60,000 bases of DNA from Nymphaea colorata (GCF_008831285.2 NC_045146.1:17045149-17105148); one strand, 5' to 3'; shown: positions 11,214-22,510, numbered from the stretch's first letter. The notes: generated from the sequence alone by a model not told the origin. Made by a program: numbers and translations.

Positions 11214-12709
11214 AAGCTGGCAGAAAGCTATGCAAGAAGAGTTGTCCACGTTGAACAAAAACCAAACTTGGGAGCTAGTGTCACTGCCTAAAGGGAAGAA
11301 AGTCGTCGGATGTAAGTGGATATACAAGATAAAACATCACAGTGATGGAACCATCGTACGATACAAAGCTCACCTTGATGCTAAAGGTTTCACTCAAACT
11401 GAAGGAGTAGACTTCAATGAAACCTTCGCTCCAGTCGCTAAGATGAGAAAAGTAAGGACTCTTCTATCAATGGCTTTAATCAAATGGTGGAAACTAGCAC
11501 AACTTGATGTCAAGAATGCTTTCATCCATGAAGAACTCAATGAAGAAGTTCACATGGAATTTCCAAAAGGCATACAACATGAGAAAGGGCATGTGTGCAA
11601 AATAAAAAAGGCTCTTTATGGCCTTAAGCAGTCCCCCGAGCATGGTTTCCACGCCTAAGTGAAGCACTGACTAAGATTGGTTTTAAATGTAGCAGCACTG
11701 ATTATACAATGTTTGTTGCTATTCGATCTTCAAAAATAACTATTCTATTTGTTTACGTAGATGACATCATATTGGCGGGTGATGATAAATAGTTTATGGT
11801 ACACGTTAAAACTTATCTCAATCAGCAATTTGAAATAAAAGACCTTGGAACCCTACGGTACTTCGTGGGTATAGAGGTGGCGCACTCAAAAAATGGAATC
11901 TTCATATGCCAAAAAAATATACTCTAGACCTCATAAAGGAAACCGAATGCCTGGAAGCGAAGGCTGCAGACACACCTCTTGAGATAAATTGCAAATTAAA
12001 GAAAGATGAAGGAGAAGGAATTGAAAACGTTCAAAGTTTTTAAAAATTAGTTGGGAAGTTCATATACCTGATCATCACTTGATCGGATATCACTTATGTT
12101 GTCAGTATGGTAAGTCAATTTATGCACAACCCGAAGTCAAGACACGTTGAAGCTGCTCACATAATCTTGAGATACTTAAAAGGAACTCCAGGACAAGGTA
12201 TCTTGATAAAACGAGATCAGAAAAAGGATGTAATTGATTATTGTGATGCTGATTAGGTGGGGGATCCAAACAATCAAAAATCTACATCAGGAAACTGTAC
12301 TTTTGTCGGAGGAAACTTGGTGACTTGAAAAAGTAAAAAACAATCAGTTGTGATTCGATCAAGTGCAGAGGCAGAGTACAAAGCCATGGCTTCATGTACT
12401 TGTGAATTAATATGGATAAAAGCATTATGGAAAGATATGAAGATTGATAATAAGAAGTCCATGAAGTTAATGTGTGACAACATGGCAGCAATCTATATTT
12501 GAGCAAATCCAGTTTTTCATGAACGTACTAAGCACATCGAAGTCAATTGTCATTTCATTAGAGAAAAAATACAGGACGGAACCGTTATAACACCACACGT
12601 TAGAAGTGAATTTCAACTTGTTGACATCCTTACAAAATCTCTTGGAAGAGACCGTCATACATTCATTATGCACAAGTTGGGGCAGATCGACATCTGCATG
12701 CCAACTTGA
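11214..12709 (+). pseudogene. Copia B reverse transcriptase and RNase H remnant
   Basis: The RT core is open from 11230 to 11658 (WELVSLPKGKKVVGCKWIYK, NETFAPVAKM, LDVKNAFIH, KKALYGLKQSPE). The catalytic YVDD is intact at 11754-11765 in a shifted frame. RNase H landmarks follow: YCDAD before a TAG, SSAEAEYKAMA, MCDNMAAI, HERTKHIE and VDILTKSLGRD. Several stops lie between the blocks. The coding trace ends just before the polypurine tract, as expected for a copia pol. Confidence 0.85.
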
Positions 12710-12717
12710 GGGGAGAC
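12706..12717 (+). other. Polypurine tract of copia B
   Basis: TTGAGGGGAGAC lies directly before the 3' LTR, in the position and with the composition of the plus-strand primer tract. Confidence 0.75.
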
Positions 12718-13114
12718 TGTTCGTTACAATGAGATGAGGCGGCAATTTCTTATCTTCCATAAAAAGAGATTAGAAGATCTGCTATTTTTGGGAGGTGGCA
12801 GGAGATTGGACGCTGATCTGGTGCGTTATCCTTATCAAATAGTCCTCACCAAAATCGTCGAAATCAAAGAGCATCAATAACGGCAGCAATTAGAGATTCT
12901 CATAAATCCCTCAAAATTTGTTTCCATCTAAATCTGATGAGTGTAACCTATATAATGGGATGTATCCATGCTGTAAAGCTGTGAGTGATAGTATGAAGAG
13001 GAATTCTCCCTTTCTCCCATGGATGTAGGCTTCAAGTCGAACCATGTAATTGTTGTCTTCCCTGTTTTTTATCCCACACGCAGTCTCTGTTTTTCCATTA
13101 TATACTTCTTAACA
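12718..13114 (+). repeat. 3' LTR of copia B
   Basis: 397 bp, the same ends as the 5' LTR, with a 3-base deletion in a GAAGAAGA tract. It is followed by the right copy of the AAGGC duplication. Confidence 0.92.
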
Positions 13115-14447
13115 AAGGCCTGCACCAGCCATTTCATCCTGGCAATCTTGCACATCTTGAAGCTAACGAGCTAGCGGTCAAGCAAAAATTAAAGTTAAAA
13201 GGCCAAGCATGCTAAGATGACACAGTCTTCTTAGTTTATGTCTTGTTTCATAAATGATTTTGTCTCTAAATAACATCCAAATTAACCAGTTAGTCGCCAA
13301 CATGTTTTTGACACTAATTCTGGATCAAAGAAAACCTTTAAAAATTCGTCGAAGGAGGGTGTAACCGATTCAACATGTCCAATTCGGAGTTCACAAACCA
13401 ATGGACAAAAGAAAAAAGCAAACTACGATGTGAGTATAACTTTGAGAAGTTTCCATCCAACCACCATAACCAACCTACCCAACACTGCATTTGGGTCTCG
13501 TCATCTTTATACTGTCATTAGAAGCAGAAAATCAAAATGCCCTGCATTCAAATATTCTGTCCATCCAAACGGAGATACGACACAAAATGTGGCCAACAAT
13601 AGGGGAAGCCAGGAGAAACAACAATATTCAACACGAGGGCAAGGTTTTTTCGTTTAACTTAACGTGAAATTAAAAACAAAAAAAAAAAAGACAGCATTTG
13701 CTGTTCGTTTTAAAAATGGAAAAGAAAAAGACTGCACCACGCTTATGCATGTGCCTCACTGCCACTATGATGCACATGCATCGGGTAAGCATGCACCTCT
13801 TGAGGCGTGCGCTTCACGGCTCGACGCACATGCACTTTACAACACTGGTGAAAAGTAGAGATTCTTGCAATTTTAGAAATAGTTGTGCGACTAAAAATCT
13901 AGTTGGCATTTTGGGTCTATTTCATTTCCTCTACTGTTTAATTGGCAGTTCATTTTTTCCCACTTCTTATTCTTCACTCGGACTCTTTACTTTGGCAGAT
14001 CTATGCAGTCCCTCCAAATTTTCATGAATTTAGTATAGCCAAGGAAAAAACCAACGGCTTTTCTAGCTGCATAAGGAAACATGGAAAACGACGGCAGTGA
14101 AATTAATAATTGTGATCATGTATGTGTGAAGAAATTGGGTATGATGAAGAACAATGAGAACCATTCATTCTAACAAGTTTTGGTGATAGAAGCCAGAGGA
14201 ATCCAGTGGAATTTCATAACTGTATTGCCAACGTGCCCTGAGTAGGATGAAAACTGTGAGCCTCACTGATTTTGAAGGTTTGCTATGACCATCTATCTAT
14301 CAAAAGATGGCCAGGAAAAAATGGATTTACTTCAAAAATGAAAAAAGAAAAACAAAACTAGTTGAAATTCTAACATTGTGTTTAATGCACTAAATTTCGT
14401 CTTTGCTCAAACTCAAACACCAAGGTTTTAGAATCTTTGACAACATA

Positions 14448-14705
14448 TGTTAGAATGACTAATTTTTGCAACGTTCAAAGTCCATGGCCACTTCTCCTTC
14501 CTAGTTAAGGGGTCTCTACTTAAAAAAAGTTTTAGTTTAATAAAAGGAAGGTTTTCTTGTCCGTTGTAAATAGACGTTGTAAAATAATGTGCTGCCTCTT
14601 TGTATATGTATTACAATGCATAAATGAAAGAACTAAGTTTTACTGGCCATTTTTGGTTAGCCTCTCTTGGCTTTTGTGCATTTTCCATGAAAAAAAAATT
14701 CCACA
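14448..14705 (+). repeat. 5' LTR of copia C
   Basis: Starts TGTTAGAA and ends TTCCACA against the primer site. The other copy (50141-50405) has about 40 extra bases near its start, so this copy probably carries a small deletion. The exact left end is inferred from the TG/CA rule. Confidence 0.6.
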
Positions 14706-14718
14706 TGGTATCAGAGCA
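14706..14718 (+). other. Primer binding site of copia C
   Basis: TGGTATCAGAGCA is an exact match to the usual plant copia sequence complementary to initiator tRNA-Met. The gag ATG begins immediately after it at 14719. Confidence 0.8.
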
Positions 14719-15480
14719 ATGAGTTCAATGGAAGAGCTTGAACCTAAGGAGATCAACAATGGATGCCAATCTAGTGATGATGCTGATCTCAACATCAATG
14801 GTTCCAATACATCCCAGGTGCTGTCTTATCTTTTTTATATTAATCATTCCAACAATCCTAACAAATGCTTTGTTGTCTCAAAATTTTAATGGAGAAAATT
14901 ATGGGATGCAGAGTAGAGCCATGATAAATGGTTCTCTCGGCAAAAAGTAAGATTAGTTTGATTGATGGTTCAGTTGTAGAACCAAATAAGAGTGACCCTA
15001 ACCACCGAATGTGAGTTACATGCAACAATCCTTTACTGTCATGGATCATGAATTCAGTCACTAAGGATGTTTTAGCCATCATCGTATACTTAACTAATGC
15101 TACATAAGTCTGGCAAGATTTGGAAGAATGTTTCACACAAAGTCTTGATCTTCGTATTTATGGTGTCATATGCCGCCTACAACAAGATACCATGTCGGTC
15201 ATAATACTAAACCAAAATAAAAAGTTCTTTGTGATTAGCTTAGTTCCTACTCCTCGTTCATGTTTGCTCGTGTGGTGCAATGAAGGCATAATCTAACCAA
15301 ATCCAAAGAGAATGTGTCATGCTATTTTTTATGGGTCTAAAAGGCTCTTACAAACTCAATCAAATGGTTGATCCTACTTATTGACCCTGTCCCAAATGCA
15401 AACAAAGTCAATGTGCTGGTACTACAAGAAAAAAAAACAATAAGAAGCACCTTATTTATAGTCATTGTTAAGGTGTTCAC
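14719..15480 (+). pseudogene. Copia C gag remnant
   Basis: ATG 14719 reads MSSMEELEPKEINNG and a Retrotran_gag_3-like start. After a frameshift near 14860 the expected VSQNFNGENYG block is in another frame; many stops follow. The duplicate at 50419 keeps this block in frame. Residual similarity to the UBN2 region (KIWKNVSHK) continues to about 15180. Confidence 0.65.
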
Positions 15481-15939
15481 AAATTAAATAAAAGTGTTTC
15501 AAACTAACTGGGTACCTACCAGGACACCGATTCTGTGATCCCAACTATAAAAAGCCTACTGCAGCCAATGTGAGTAAAAAATAATTCACCCCATATCTGA
15601 AATCCATTTTTACTAATGACTCCTATGGTCAAGGAAGTGGAGGACATGATACCAAAAGCATCTTTCCAGCCTTCGTTCTTGAATGATATCACTAACTTTT
15701 ATCCTTGATGAAGGACCAGCCAGCCAACATCAACTTTGCAAGCAATATAGTCCATGCATGTAACAACGGTTCAACTAATTTACATTCTCTTACTTGAATT
15801 ATTGATTCAGGAGCCCGTTGACATATTTGTGCTTATGCACATGCACTTCAAAAAGTAAAACCATGCAATGTGCCCGTGACATTGCCAAATGGGAGACTCT
15901 CTTAATATATTAAATGGGTAAAATATCTCTGTCTTTATT

Positions 15940-16730
15940 TGACATAGATGACGTCTTATGTAATACCATTGTTCAAGGTTAACTTGCTCTTTATTAGTAA
16001 ACTTACTAAAATTTCAAAGTGTTCTATAATTTTTTTTCCTAATCATTGTGTTATCCAAGACCTGGCAACGAAGATGACAATTGGTCTAGGTGAGGTGAAA
16101 GGCGACATGTATGTTCTTCAACAAGGACCAATGCTTCCCCACACCTATCTTACAGCTTCTTTGCATGAACCTTGGGCCACGAGATTAGGTCATCTTTCAT
16201 CTCCCCGTTTGAAATTATTGAACAAAAATTTAGGTTTACGTATTGATTTGAATAATGATCGTGTGTGATGTGTGCCATTGGGCAACTTAAGTTTGATTTG
16301 AGTGATATCTCTACTATTTGTTATTTTGACTTGATTCATTATGATATTTTGGGCCCTTACACTGAATTTACTATTTTTGTGCCCATTACTTTCTTAGTAT
16401 TGTAGATGATTTTTCACGTGCAATGTGGATTTTTTAATGCGGCATAAGTATGAACTGCTCCATGTTATCAATTTTCTTTTTGCCTTGATCAAAACCCAAT
16501 TTAATTGTCAAATTAAGTCATTACGATTGGATAATGGGATTGAGTTCTTCTCACTCAAAATAAAAGTTTTTTTACAAAAACAAAGGACTACTCATCAACA
16601 CAGTTGTTGTGTTGCTACACTACAACAAAACGGTGTAGTTGAACGCATAGACATCTTCTCGAGGTTGTTAGGGCACTTCGTTTTGAATCAAATCTTCACT
16701 ATTTTTTTTTTTGAGGGGAGTGCTTTTTAA
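15940..16730 (+). pseudogene. Copia C integrase remnant
   Basis: The GAG-pre-integrase segment ends WATRLGHLSSPRL. The integrase core follows with a recognisable DILGPY region, VDDFSRAMWIF near 16400, RLDNGIEFF near 16520, and the conserved QQNGVVER at 16624-16647. Stops lie at 16266 and at several points to 16440. It is inactive. Confidence 0.75.
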
Positions 16731-16879
16731 CTACCACTTATTTGACAAATTGTATTACTTATTCAAAACTCGATGGAAAAATTCCATTTGAAAGATTATT
16801 TAAGAAACAACCCAATATTAAACACTTAAATTTTTTTTGTCCAATGTGCTATGCCACTAACTCAAATCATAAAAAAAAA

Positions 16880-18230
16880 AAAATTTGGATCTAGAGCATC
16901 CAAATGCACGTATTGGGTATCTTGATGGACAAAAGACATTCAAGTTGTATGGCTTGGAAACCACATGTTGTTTTGTAGCGGTGATGTCATATTTTATGAA
17001 CATAGTTTCTCTTTTCAAAATAAAAATGATGATGAAAATGAGGTTGTTTTACTCATTCTCTACAACTAAGATGAAAGAGGAAAGCAATATTTAGATACCG
17101 GATCCCCCTTTGAACTTTATTGAACACCAAGAAGACTCTATAGTACCAACGATCTAAACCTCTCTCTTTGAATTAGACTCAAATCAGACTTTGAAACCCA
17201 TTAGGAGACCAACATGCATCCAAAAGCCCACAACATGGTTGAAGGACTACTATTGTACTCTCCTCGCCTCACCTTCAACCGGCGACACTTCAATGTCAAG
17301 CTGCAAACAAAGAACAAGATATTCATGAAACAAATTTATTCTGTTTTGTCGCTTCACTAAGAAACATTTTGCATTTCTTACTTCTCTTATGTCCAAAATT
17401 AAGCCCCAAATTATGAAGGAGCTGTCTAGCACAAGGAATGACGAGATGATTACGAAATTCATGTGCTTCAAGAAAGAAGGAGATGGAGTGAAACCAATCG
17501 GGTGCAAATGGTCTACAAGATCAAACTGAAATCGAATGGGTCCATTAACGATATATTGCTTGTTTGATAAACAAAGGATTTTCTCAACAAGAATGGTTGG
17601 ACTATAATGAAACCTTTGCGCCAGTCACAATGATGGTAACGATGCATACCCTTCTCACGATTGCAGCTAATTAAGATTGCATCATGTGTTAGATGGACAT
17701 TAATAATGCATTATTACATGGAGACTTGTTTGAAGAAGATTGCATCCAAGTATCACAAGGGTATGCAAAAACATGGGAAGAAACAAGTATGTAAATTACA
17801 CAAATCTCTTTACAATCTAAAATGATTCCTAATAAATTGGTTTTACAAGCTTTCAACTGCTCTTAGAAATTATGGGTTCACACAATTCAAAGGAGATCAA
17901 GAGTTCTCTTTTAGACGTGGTAAAATTTTTATTGTTATCCTAATATAAGTTGATGATTTAGTAATTACTAGTAATATAAAATAAGCTATCGCCAACTTCA
18001 AAGCTTTTTTATGCAAAAAATTTCACATGATGATTTAGGCAAATCCAAATATTTTTTAGGAATTAAAATTACTAGTTCTACCAAAAGAATATATATTTCT
18101 CAATAAAAATATGCAACTGACATTATTCATGAAACAAGATTTTTGGAAGCAAAACCAATCGACACTCTTGTGGAGCAAAATCATGGTTTAGAGACCCATC
18201 ATGGAGACATCATTACCCATAATTTTCGGA
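16880..18230 (+). pseudogene. Copia C reverse transcriptase remnant
   Basis: The post-integrase block YLDGQKTFKLYGLET (16918-) is followed by RT landmarks: GCKWSTRSN near 17500, NETFAPV near 17607, MDINNALLHGD near 17694, then the catalytic motif at 17946 with its Tyr codon changed to TAA (stop-VDD), and LGKSKYFLGIKIT near 18038. It is heavily broken. Confidence 0.75.
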
Positions 18231-18429
18231 GAGGGATCATGACATTCAAAGTATTGCCATCTTTTCTAGGTATATGACTGATGGATATATGACTGATGTT
18301 GCTAGGTGACTAAATATTTGAAAGTTGTTACTAAATACACTATAATTGTAGTTAAAAAACCAAAAACTATGAGTATACCATAAATCGTTGTCGAGTGTTT
18401 TAAGTGATGGTGTTTAAATATTTTGTCAT

Positions 18430-19139
18430 CAGACAACATTAAGCTATGACTGATTTCAGTCCCTCAACGTTCCTAAATTTCACCTTTTACAAGTTTTAGA
18501 GCCCAGCCATCGTCCCCTTTCAGAAGTGAAAACGGCACCGGCCAATTAACTTTTGAATGAAAATTTTTTAGTTTTCTTTTGTAAGGATTTTTTCATGACT
18601 GGATGAAGCATAATGTCTATTTTGGAGTTTCATGTCTGTTTTGCTGAGTTTATAGGTGCTTGTTTAACATTCTTATCGATCAAGATTTGATTTTGTTTTC
18701 GCTATTAAGCTACATTACTCAGAGCTGGCCGATCAAATGGAAACATGCATTAAAACAATATCTGGTGACAAGCATCATCGAATTTTTTAAATTCGGCAAG
18801 AAGAAAATAAAAAATAACAGAATACGTCCAAGAGTAGATAATTGACATAGTTTTTCAAGTTTAACTAAATCGTGGCAAATTGAGGAAAATTTTCAAGTTT
18901 AACTAAATCGTGGCAAATTGAGGAAAATTTTGGTAACTACAATTCCCCAAAACAAACGAATGGACATAGACTACCCAACGCCAATTCCCAAGAAGTTCTA
19001 TTACAAAGGCATCGTTTCCTATTACAGTTCATGAGAAGAGTAGAACACCTCAATGGTGGGGCACCCCAGTTCTCTCAGCAACTGGCCCAAGAAAGCTATC
19101 CTTCTGACCGCAACAGAGCTGCTTCCTGACTGCATCGAT
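18430..19139. repeat. LecRK 3' module of LecRK1 (right part)
   Basis: Matches 38250-39200 and 53800-55330, downstream of LecRK2 and LecRK3. A 38-bp tandem duplication is at 18853-18890 and 18891-18928 (contains AACTAAATCGTGGCAAATTG). The left part of the module was separated by copia C. It carries the plus-strand short frame seen in all three copies (about 18639-18845). Confidence 0.65.
18639..18845 (+). other. Short plus-strand frame shared by the three LecRK 3' modules
   Basis: Reads through VYRCLFNIL, QDLILFSLL, then SWPIKWKHALKQY and FKFGKKK without a stop. It is the same frame as 38932-39159 and 55095-55265, with no indels against the 38.9 kb copy over about 160 bases. Many amino-acid changes between copies argue against strong constraint. 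The function, if any, is unknown. Confidence 0.2.
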
Positions 19140-21128
19140 TTAGGCTGTTGTCGACATCCTCGTCGTTCCACTGCTGCTGCTAGTAAACAAAAAACCAAAC
19201 TCGCTTGTTGGAAGTGGCGTGTAGAATGGCATCGGCATCTTTTGCGGGAGGCTTGGTACGTTTGCTTGCAAGCTCAGCGCTTTAATCGCCTCCCTAATCG
19301 TCGGCCTCCTCTCAGGGTCAGGGTGCACGCACCATAGACCCACCACCATCGTCCTTTCCATCTCCTGTTCGTCGAATTCGGATTTCAACCTCTCATCGAC
19401 GGCCTCCATGAGAGAACCGAGCCCGTAGAACTCCCATGTCCACTCCACCAGACACGCCTCTTCCTCTCCGATTAGGCTAGTGGCCTTTCGACCAGTTGCG
19501 ATTTCAAGTAGTACCACTCCGAAGCTGTACACATCGCTTCGTGTGCTGAACTTGCCTGTGAATGCGCATTCTGGTGCCAAGTAACCCATGGTTCCAGCAA
19601 TCATCGTCGTTCTCGCAGCGAACCCATGATTTGCGAGTCGAGCCAGCCCGAAGTCACCAAGACGAGCGTTGAAGTCAGAGTCAACCATCACGTTGCTCAA
19701 CTTGATATCACGGTGCACAACACACTTCTCCCACTCTTCGTGCAGGTAAAGAACTGCGGATCCAAGGCCGAGCACCACCTTCATTCGTTGAGCCCAGGGC
19801 AAGACTGGGCAGGTTTTTGAGTTAAAGAGATGTGAATCCAGACTGCCGCCCTCCATATATTCGTATACCAGCAAGAACTCACCTCGCTCATGGCACCAAC
19901 CAATCAACCTTACAAGGTTGCGGTGGCGCAATCGGCTGATCACAGTCACCTCCGCCACATACTCTTTTTTGCCCTGGCTCGACCCTTTAGAATACCGCTT
20001 TACCGCCACCACTTCATTGGTGTCCCTCAAGATACCACGGTAGACACCACCAAACCCACCTTGCCCAAGCTTCCCTTCTTCACCGAAGTCATTAGTAGCT
20101 GCAGTGAGTTCCGTGTATCTGAATTTCTTGGGGCCCGTCTCTAAATTCATGGTCATTCCTGCAAAATCATCTGTCTCTTCTTCTTCCTCCTCCTTCAACT
20201 CTACCGTTTCATTTTTCCTCCTTATGAAACTAATGATTATTACCACAAGAAAGATAAGCAGAGGAACGAAACACGCCACCAGGACGATGACGGTCATATT
20301 TTGCAAACCCGTGGAGCTATGCTGCCAGTTGGGGACAGTAATTGAGAAATTCCAACTCACTATCCGGTGACCTTCGCTACAGCCCCCTGTTGATGCAGAG
20401 AAGCCCACGATGACGGTCTCTGGGAGGACGGTGGTGAGGTTGATAATAAAAGATGTGTACCGTTGGCTGATGTCAGTCCGATCCTTCATACTTAAGCTGA
20501 GGTTCCCTGTTATCGAGTCGTACTGGACGAGGGCAGCTGCATTCGTAGAATTCGTGCCGATGGTTTTCCAAATGGCTGTGGCGTTGGAGACGAGGGAGTT
20601 GATATCGATCCCCATATGCTTGAGGCCTGCTTTTTTTAAATAAATAAAGTCTACAGGATCACATTCGTAATTGTAATACGTGTCAAACTCTGCGGCGATC
20701 ATTTGGCTGTTGTTTGCGCCGGCACTTCTGTTGAAGATCCCAAGACCGTAGCCATCGTATTCCTTTTTGTGAGTCCAGTTGGCGGGTGCCATGAAGAAGG
20801 CGAGGCCGTCGCCGGTGCAGGTGGTGGCGTTGAAGGGGGAGATTTCGAAGCTGAAATTGCTTTGGAAGTCCGCTGCAAATCCGGTGCGGGCTTCATAAAG
20901 GGTGATTGGCTTGGCATAGATGGCCCAACCGGTGCTGCTTGTGACCTCCTTATTCCTATCTGTCGAAGTGAGGTCTAGGTAGCCCTCCGCTGTGACGAAG
21001 GCATCGCCATAACGCGTTAAATTTTGGCCATCAGAGAAGGGAGGGAAAGTGAAGGTTCTTGTAAGGGAGGTGGAGCAATGAATGAAGGCGAGGAGGATGA
21101 AGGCGAAGAAGATGGGCAGCAGAGACAT
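19140..21128 (-). CDS. LecRK1: L-type lectin receptor-like kinase, clade IX type, intact
   Basis: An intronless 662-aa receptor kinase expected at the plasma membrane, sensing an extracellular ligand and phosphorylating Ser/Thr targets. Signal peptide 1-22; legume-lectin domain about 23-270 with GDGLAFF (Asp107) and metal-site residues E147, D149, N153, D157 and H171; membrane span about 279-303; a poly-Glu juxtamembrane stretch; kinase about 354-622 with GQGGFGG, Lys377, HRD 472-474 (RD type), DFG 492-494 and APE 518-520. The frame is also open upstream to an ATG at 21206, but 21128 aligns with both paralogues and starts the signal peptide. Against LecRK3 it lacks about 24 C-terminal residues. 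Clade IX is inferred from the kinase core (SRLRHRNLVRLIGWCHE) and the PSLPQKMPM tail. Related Arabidopsis genes act in defence and cell death; a role here is inference only. Confidence 0.93.
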   Translation of the reverse strand: MSLLPIFFAFILLAFIHCSTSLTRTFTFPPFSDGQNLTRYGDAFVTAEGYLDLTSTDRNKEVTSSTGWAIYAKPITLYEARTGFAADFQSNFSFEISPFNATTCTGDGLAFFMAPANWTHKKEYDGYGLGIFNRSAGANNSQMIAAEFDTYYNYECDPVDFIYLKKAGLKHMGIDINSLVSNATAIWKTIGTNSTNAAALVQYDSITGNLSLSMKDRTDISQRYTSFIINLTTVLPETVIVGFSASTGGCSEGHRIVSWNFSITVPNWQHSSTGLQNMTVIVLVACFVPLLIFLVVIIISFIRRKNETVELKEEEEEETDDFAGMTMNLETGPKKFRYTELTAATNDFGEEGKLGQGGFGGVYRGILRDTNEVVAVKRYSKGSSQGKKEYVAEVTVISRLRHRNLVRLIGWCHERGEFLLVYEYMEGGSLDSHLFNSKTCPVLPWAQRMKVVLGLGSAVLYLHEEWEKCVVHRDIKLSNVMVDSDFNARLGDFGLARLANHGFAARTTMIAGTMGYLAPECAFTGKFSTRSDVYSFGVVLLEIATGRKATSLIGEEEACLVEWTWEFYGLGSLMEAVDERLKSEFDEQEMERTMVVGLWCVHPDPERRPTIREAIKALSLQANVPSLPQKMPMPFYTPLPTSEFGFLFTSSSSGTTRMSTTA

Positions 21129-21180
21129 GGTTGAACATAGAGGGAAGGGGGAGAGAGAGAGAGAGGTTTTGAGATTTAAA
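21129..21180 (-). promoter_or_regulatory. LecRK1 leader and TATA-like box
   Basis: On the minus strand TTTAAAT (21174-21180) lies about 46 bp before the ATG, followed by a CT-rich leader (GA-rich on plus, 21148-21166). LecRK2 and LecRK3 keep the same arrangement. The TATA role is inferred from position and conservation. A box this close to the ATG would leave a very short 5' UTR. Confidence 0.4.
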
Positions 21181-21339
21181 GATGACGGAGGGGACACATA
21201 AATCATAATTGAGTTGGATGAAGTCTCCTAGTCACTTGTCCTCTTTGAACGGCAATTTGGACCAGTATTTTTTGAACTCCTTTTTATCGTTTTTGTGTTC
21301 TTCTAATGCATGTGATGAGAATAATTGTATTTAAAAAAA

Positions 21340-21720
21340 ATGAAAATAATTTAACATCCGATTAAAAAATCCAATCGGGTTCAGACTTAAAACATTTATT
21401 TGGATTCAGACTTAAATGCATATCCAATTGGATCCAAGTTCAAATTCAGATTTATTTTAAAAAATATCTTAAGCTCAATGCCCACATATTTTGGAAGTCA
21501 GTTCTTAACATATCACAATGAGATTGGAACCGAGTTTAAAAATCAGATTCAATTCAGTAGTGAATTTAAAAATCATATTCCGAGTATATTTGGATTGCGA
21601 ATTTGGTTTTGTACTTAGATATGGAACATACTCTTCATTCATATTTCAATTTGAATACGTGAACATCTGAAAATTGGATATAGTTAAGAGTACATCTGAT
21701 TTGATTTGGATCCATTGAAA
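21340..21720. repeat. AT-rich repeat rich in ATTCGGAT-like words
   Basis: Degenerate words such as CAATCGGGTTCAG, TTGGATTCAG and TCCAATTGGATCC recur on both strands. Similar stretches are at 45115-45400 and 52230-52610, the last being the least decayed. It looks like an old dispersed repeat. No coding frame is seen. Confidence 0.4.
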
Positions 21721-21873
21721 TCTCTAGTCATGAAAATAATAAAGGATGTCTTCCTATGTATAGATAACATTGCACGATTCAAAGAGTTAAGAGGTCGGTA
21801 TGTTGAGAAAAGATATGTTGATTCCCTCGGAAAAACGAAAGTAATTTTATAAATGTGATTTACAAAAGCTGTA

Positions 21874-22510
21874 TAAGCTTGCAAGGTACGTTTTGGGTTC
21901 ACTATAGACGTCTTTGAATATCTTGGCTTCCTTGGTTTCGTACGTGACAAGCTCTACGTGCTTCCACACGGTTTACTTGAGATCAGCTGTAAGGAATAAG
22001 GATCAATAAAAATGTTCATTGAAATACAAAAGATTAAGTTATGTAGGATGAAAGTAAGTTAAAACCAAGAGAAGAAACATACTTCAGAACGAAGGGCCAA
22101 AGGTTTTCCTAACGCCTCGCCTTAACTGTAGGAAGAAAAAAGTTATCAAGTATAAAAAAATGAAAAACGTCCAGTGGTCCTCATTTGGAAAAGACATCAT
22201 CCTTCAATCAATTTGTAGACAACTTGAAAGTTTTCTGGCCTCCAATGCACTTGCTAGAGATTGTAATCAGCTCATGATCTGACCCAAAGTGAATTTTGTC
22301 AAAGTGGAATTTCAGAAATCGAGCAAACTGGAAGATGGAAAACAAAATAAATGCATTATATATATATAATGCATGTCCAGGCTATAATGTTTTACGTTGT
22401 TTGAAAGATTAATCATAAATTTGTTATCGACTCCTGCCCAACTGGTTGGGCCAACAACTGATTCAAATCTGAAGTTGAATCTGTACACTCTTTTGTACTG
22501 ATAATTTTTT
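21874..22510. repeat. LecRK 5' module, copy 3
   Basis: Collinear with 310-1345 but about 400 bp shorter (internal deletion near 22375). It holds the GCCCAAC-TG-GTTGGGC pair at 22436-22451. No gene is seen. Confidence 0.65.

Larger units (their letters stand above)
7434..13114 (+). mobile_element. Ty1/copia retrotransposon B, complete structure, decayed coding
   Basis: A 5681-bp element bounded by two LTRs (7434-7833 and 12718-13114), each starting TGTTCG and ending TTAACA. It is flanked by a perfect 5-bp target duplication AAGGC. A primer binding site follows the 5' LTR and a purine tract precedes the 3' LTR. Coding remnants run gag, protease, integrase, reverse transcriptase, RNase H, the copia order. 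Several stops and frameshifts break the coding region, so it is not autonomous. By eye the LTRs differ at roughly 27 of 397 positions (about 7%), making it older than copia A. Confidence 0.93.
13270..15486. repeat. 2.2 kb segmental duplication, copy 1
   Basis: Collinear with 48955-51262 at high identity, from the shared AACATCCAAATTAACCAG string to AAGGTGTTCACA. It contains about 1.1 kb of non-coding DNA, the 5' LTR of copia C (14448-14705) and the first part of its gag. Because both copies hold the LTR at the same place, the element inserted before the duplication. From 14230 to 14447 it also matches the LecRK 3' module at 38080 and 53580. No gene is seen in 13270-14447. Confidence 0.8.
14448..18300 (+). 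mobile_element. Ty1/copia retrotransposon C, 3' end missing
   Basis: A degenerate element with a 258-bp 5' LTR, an intact primer site, and gag, integrase and RT/RNase H remnants in copia order. I could not find a 3' LTR: coding similarity fades near 18230 and no TGTTAGAAT string recurs. It interrupts the 3' module of LecRK1, whose pieces flank it at 14230-14447 and from about 18430. Stops occur throughout, including in the catalytic YVDD. The gag type (SQxF.GENY.MWSR) differs from copia A and B. Confidence 0.8.

Noticed and set aside
21129-21206. Upstream ATG at 21206 as the LecRK1 start
   Set aside because: The extra 26 residues are not in LecRK2 or LecRK3, overlap the TATA-like box and CT-rich leader, and would bury the signal peptide.
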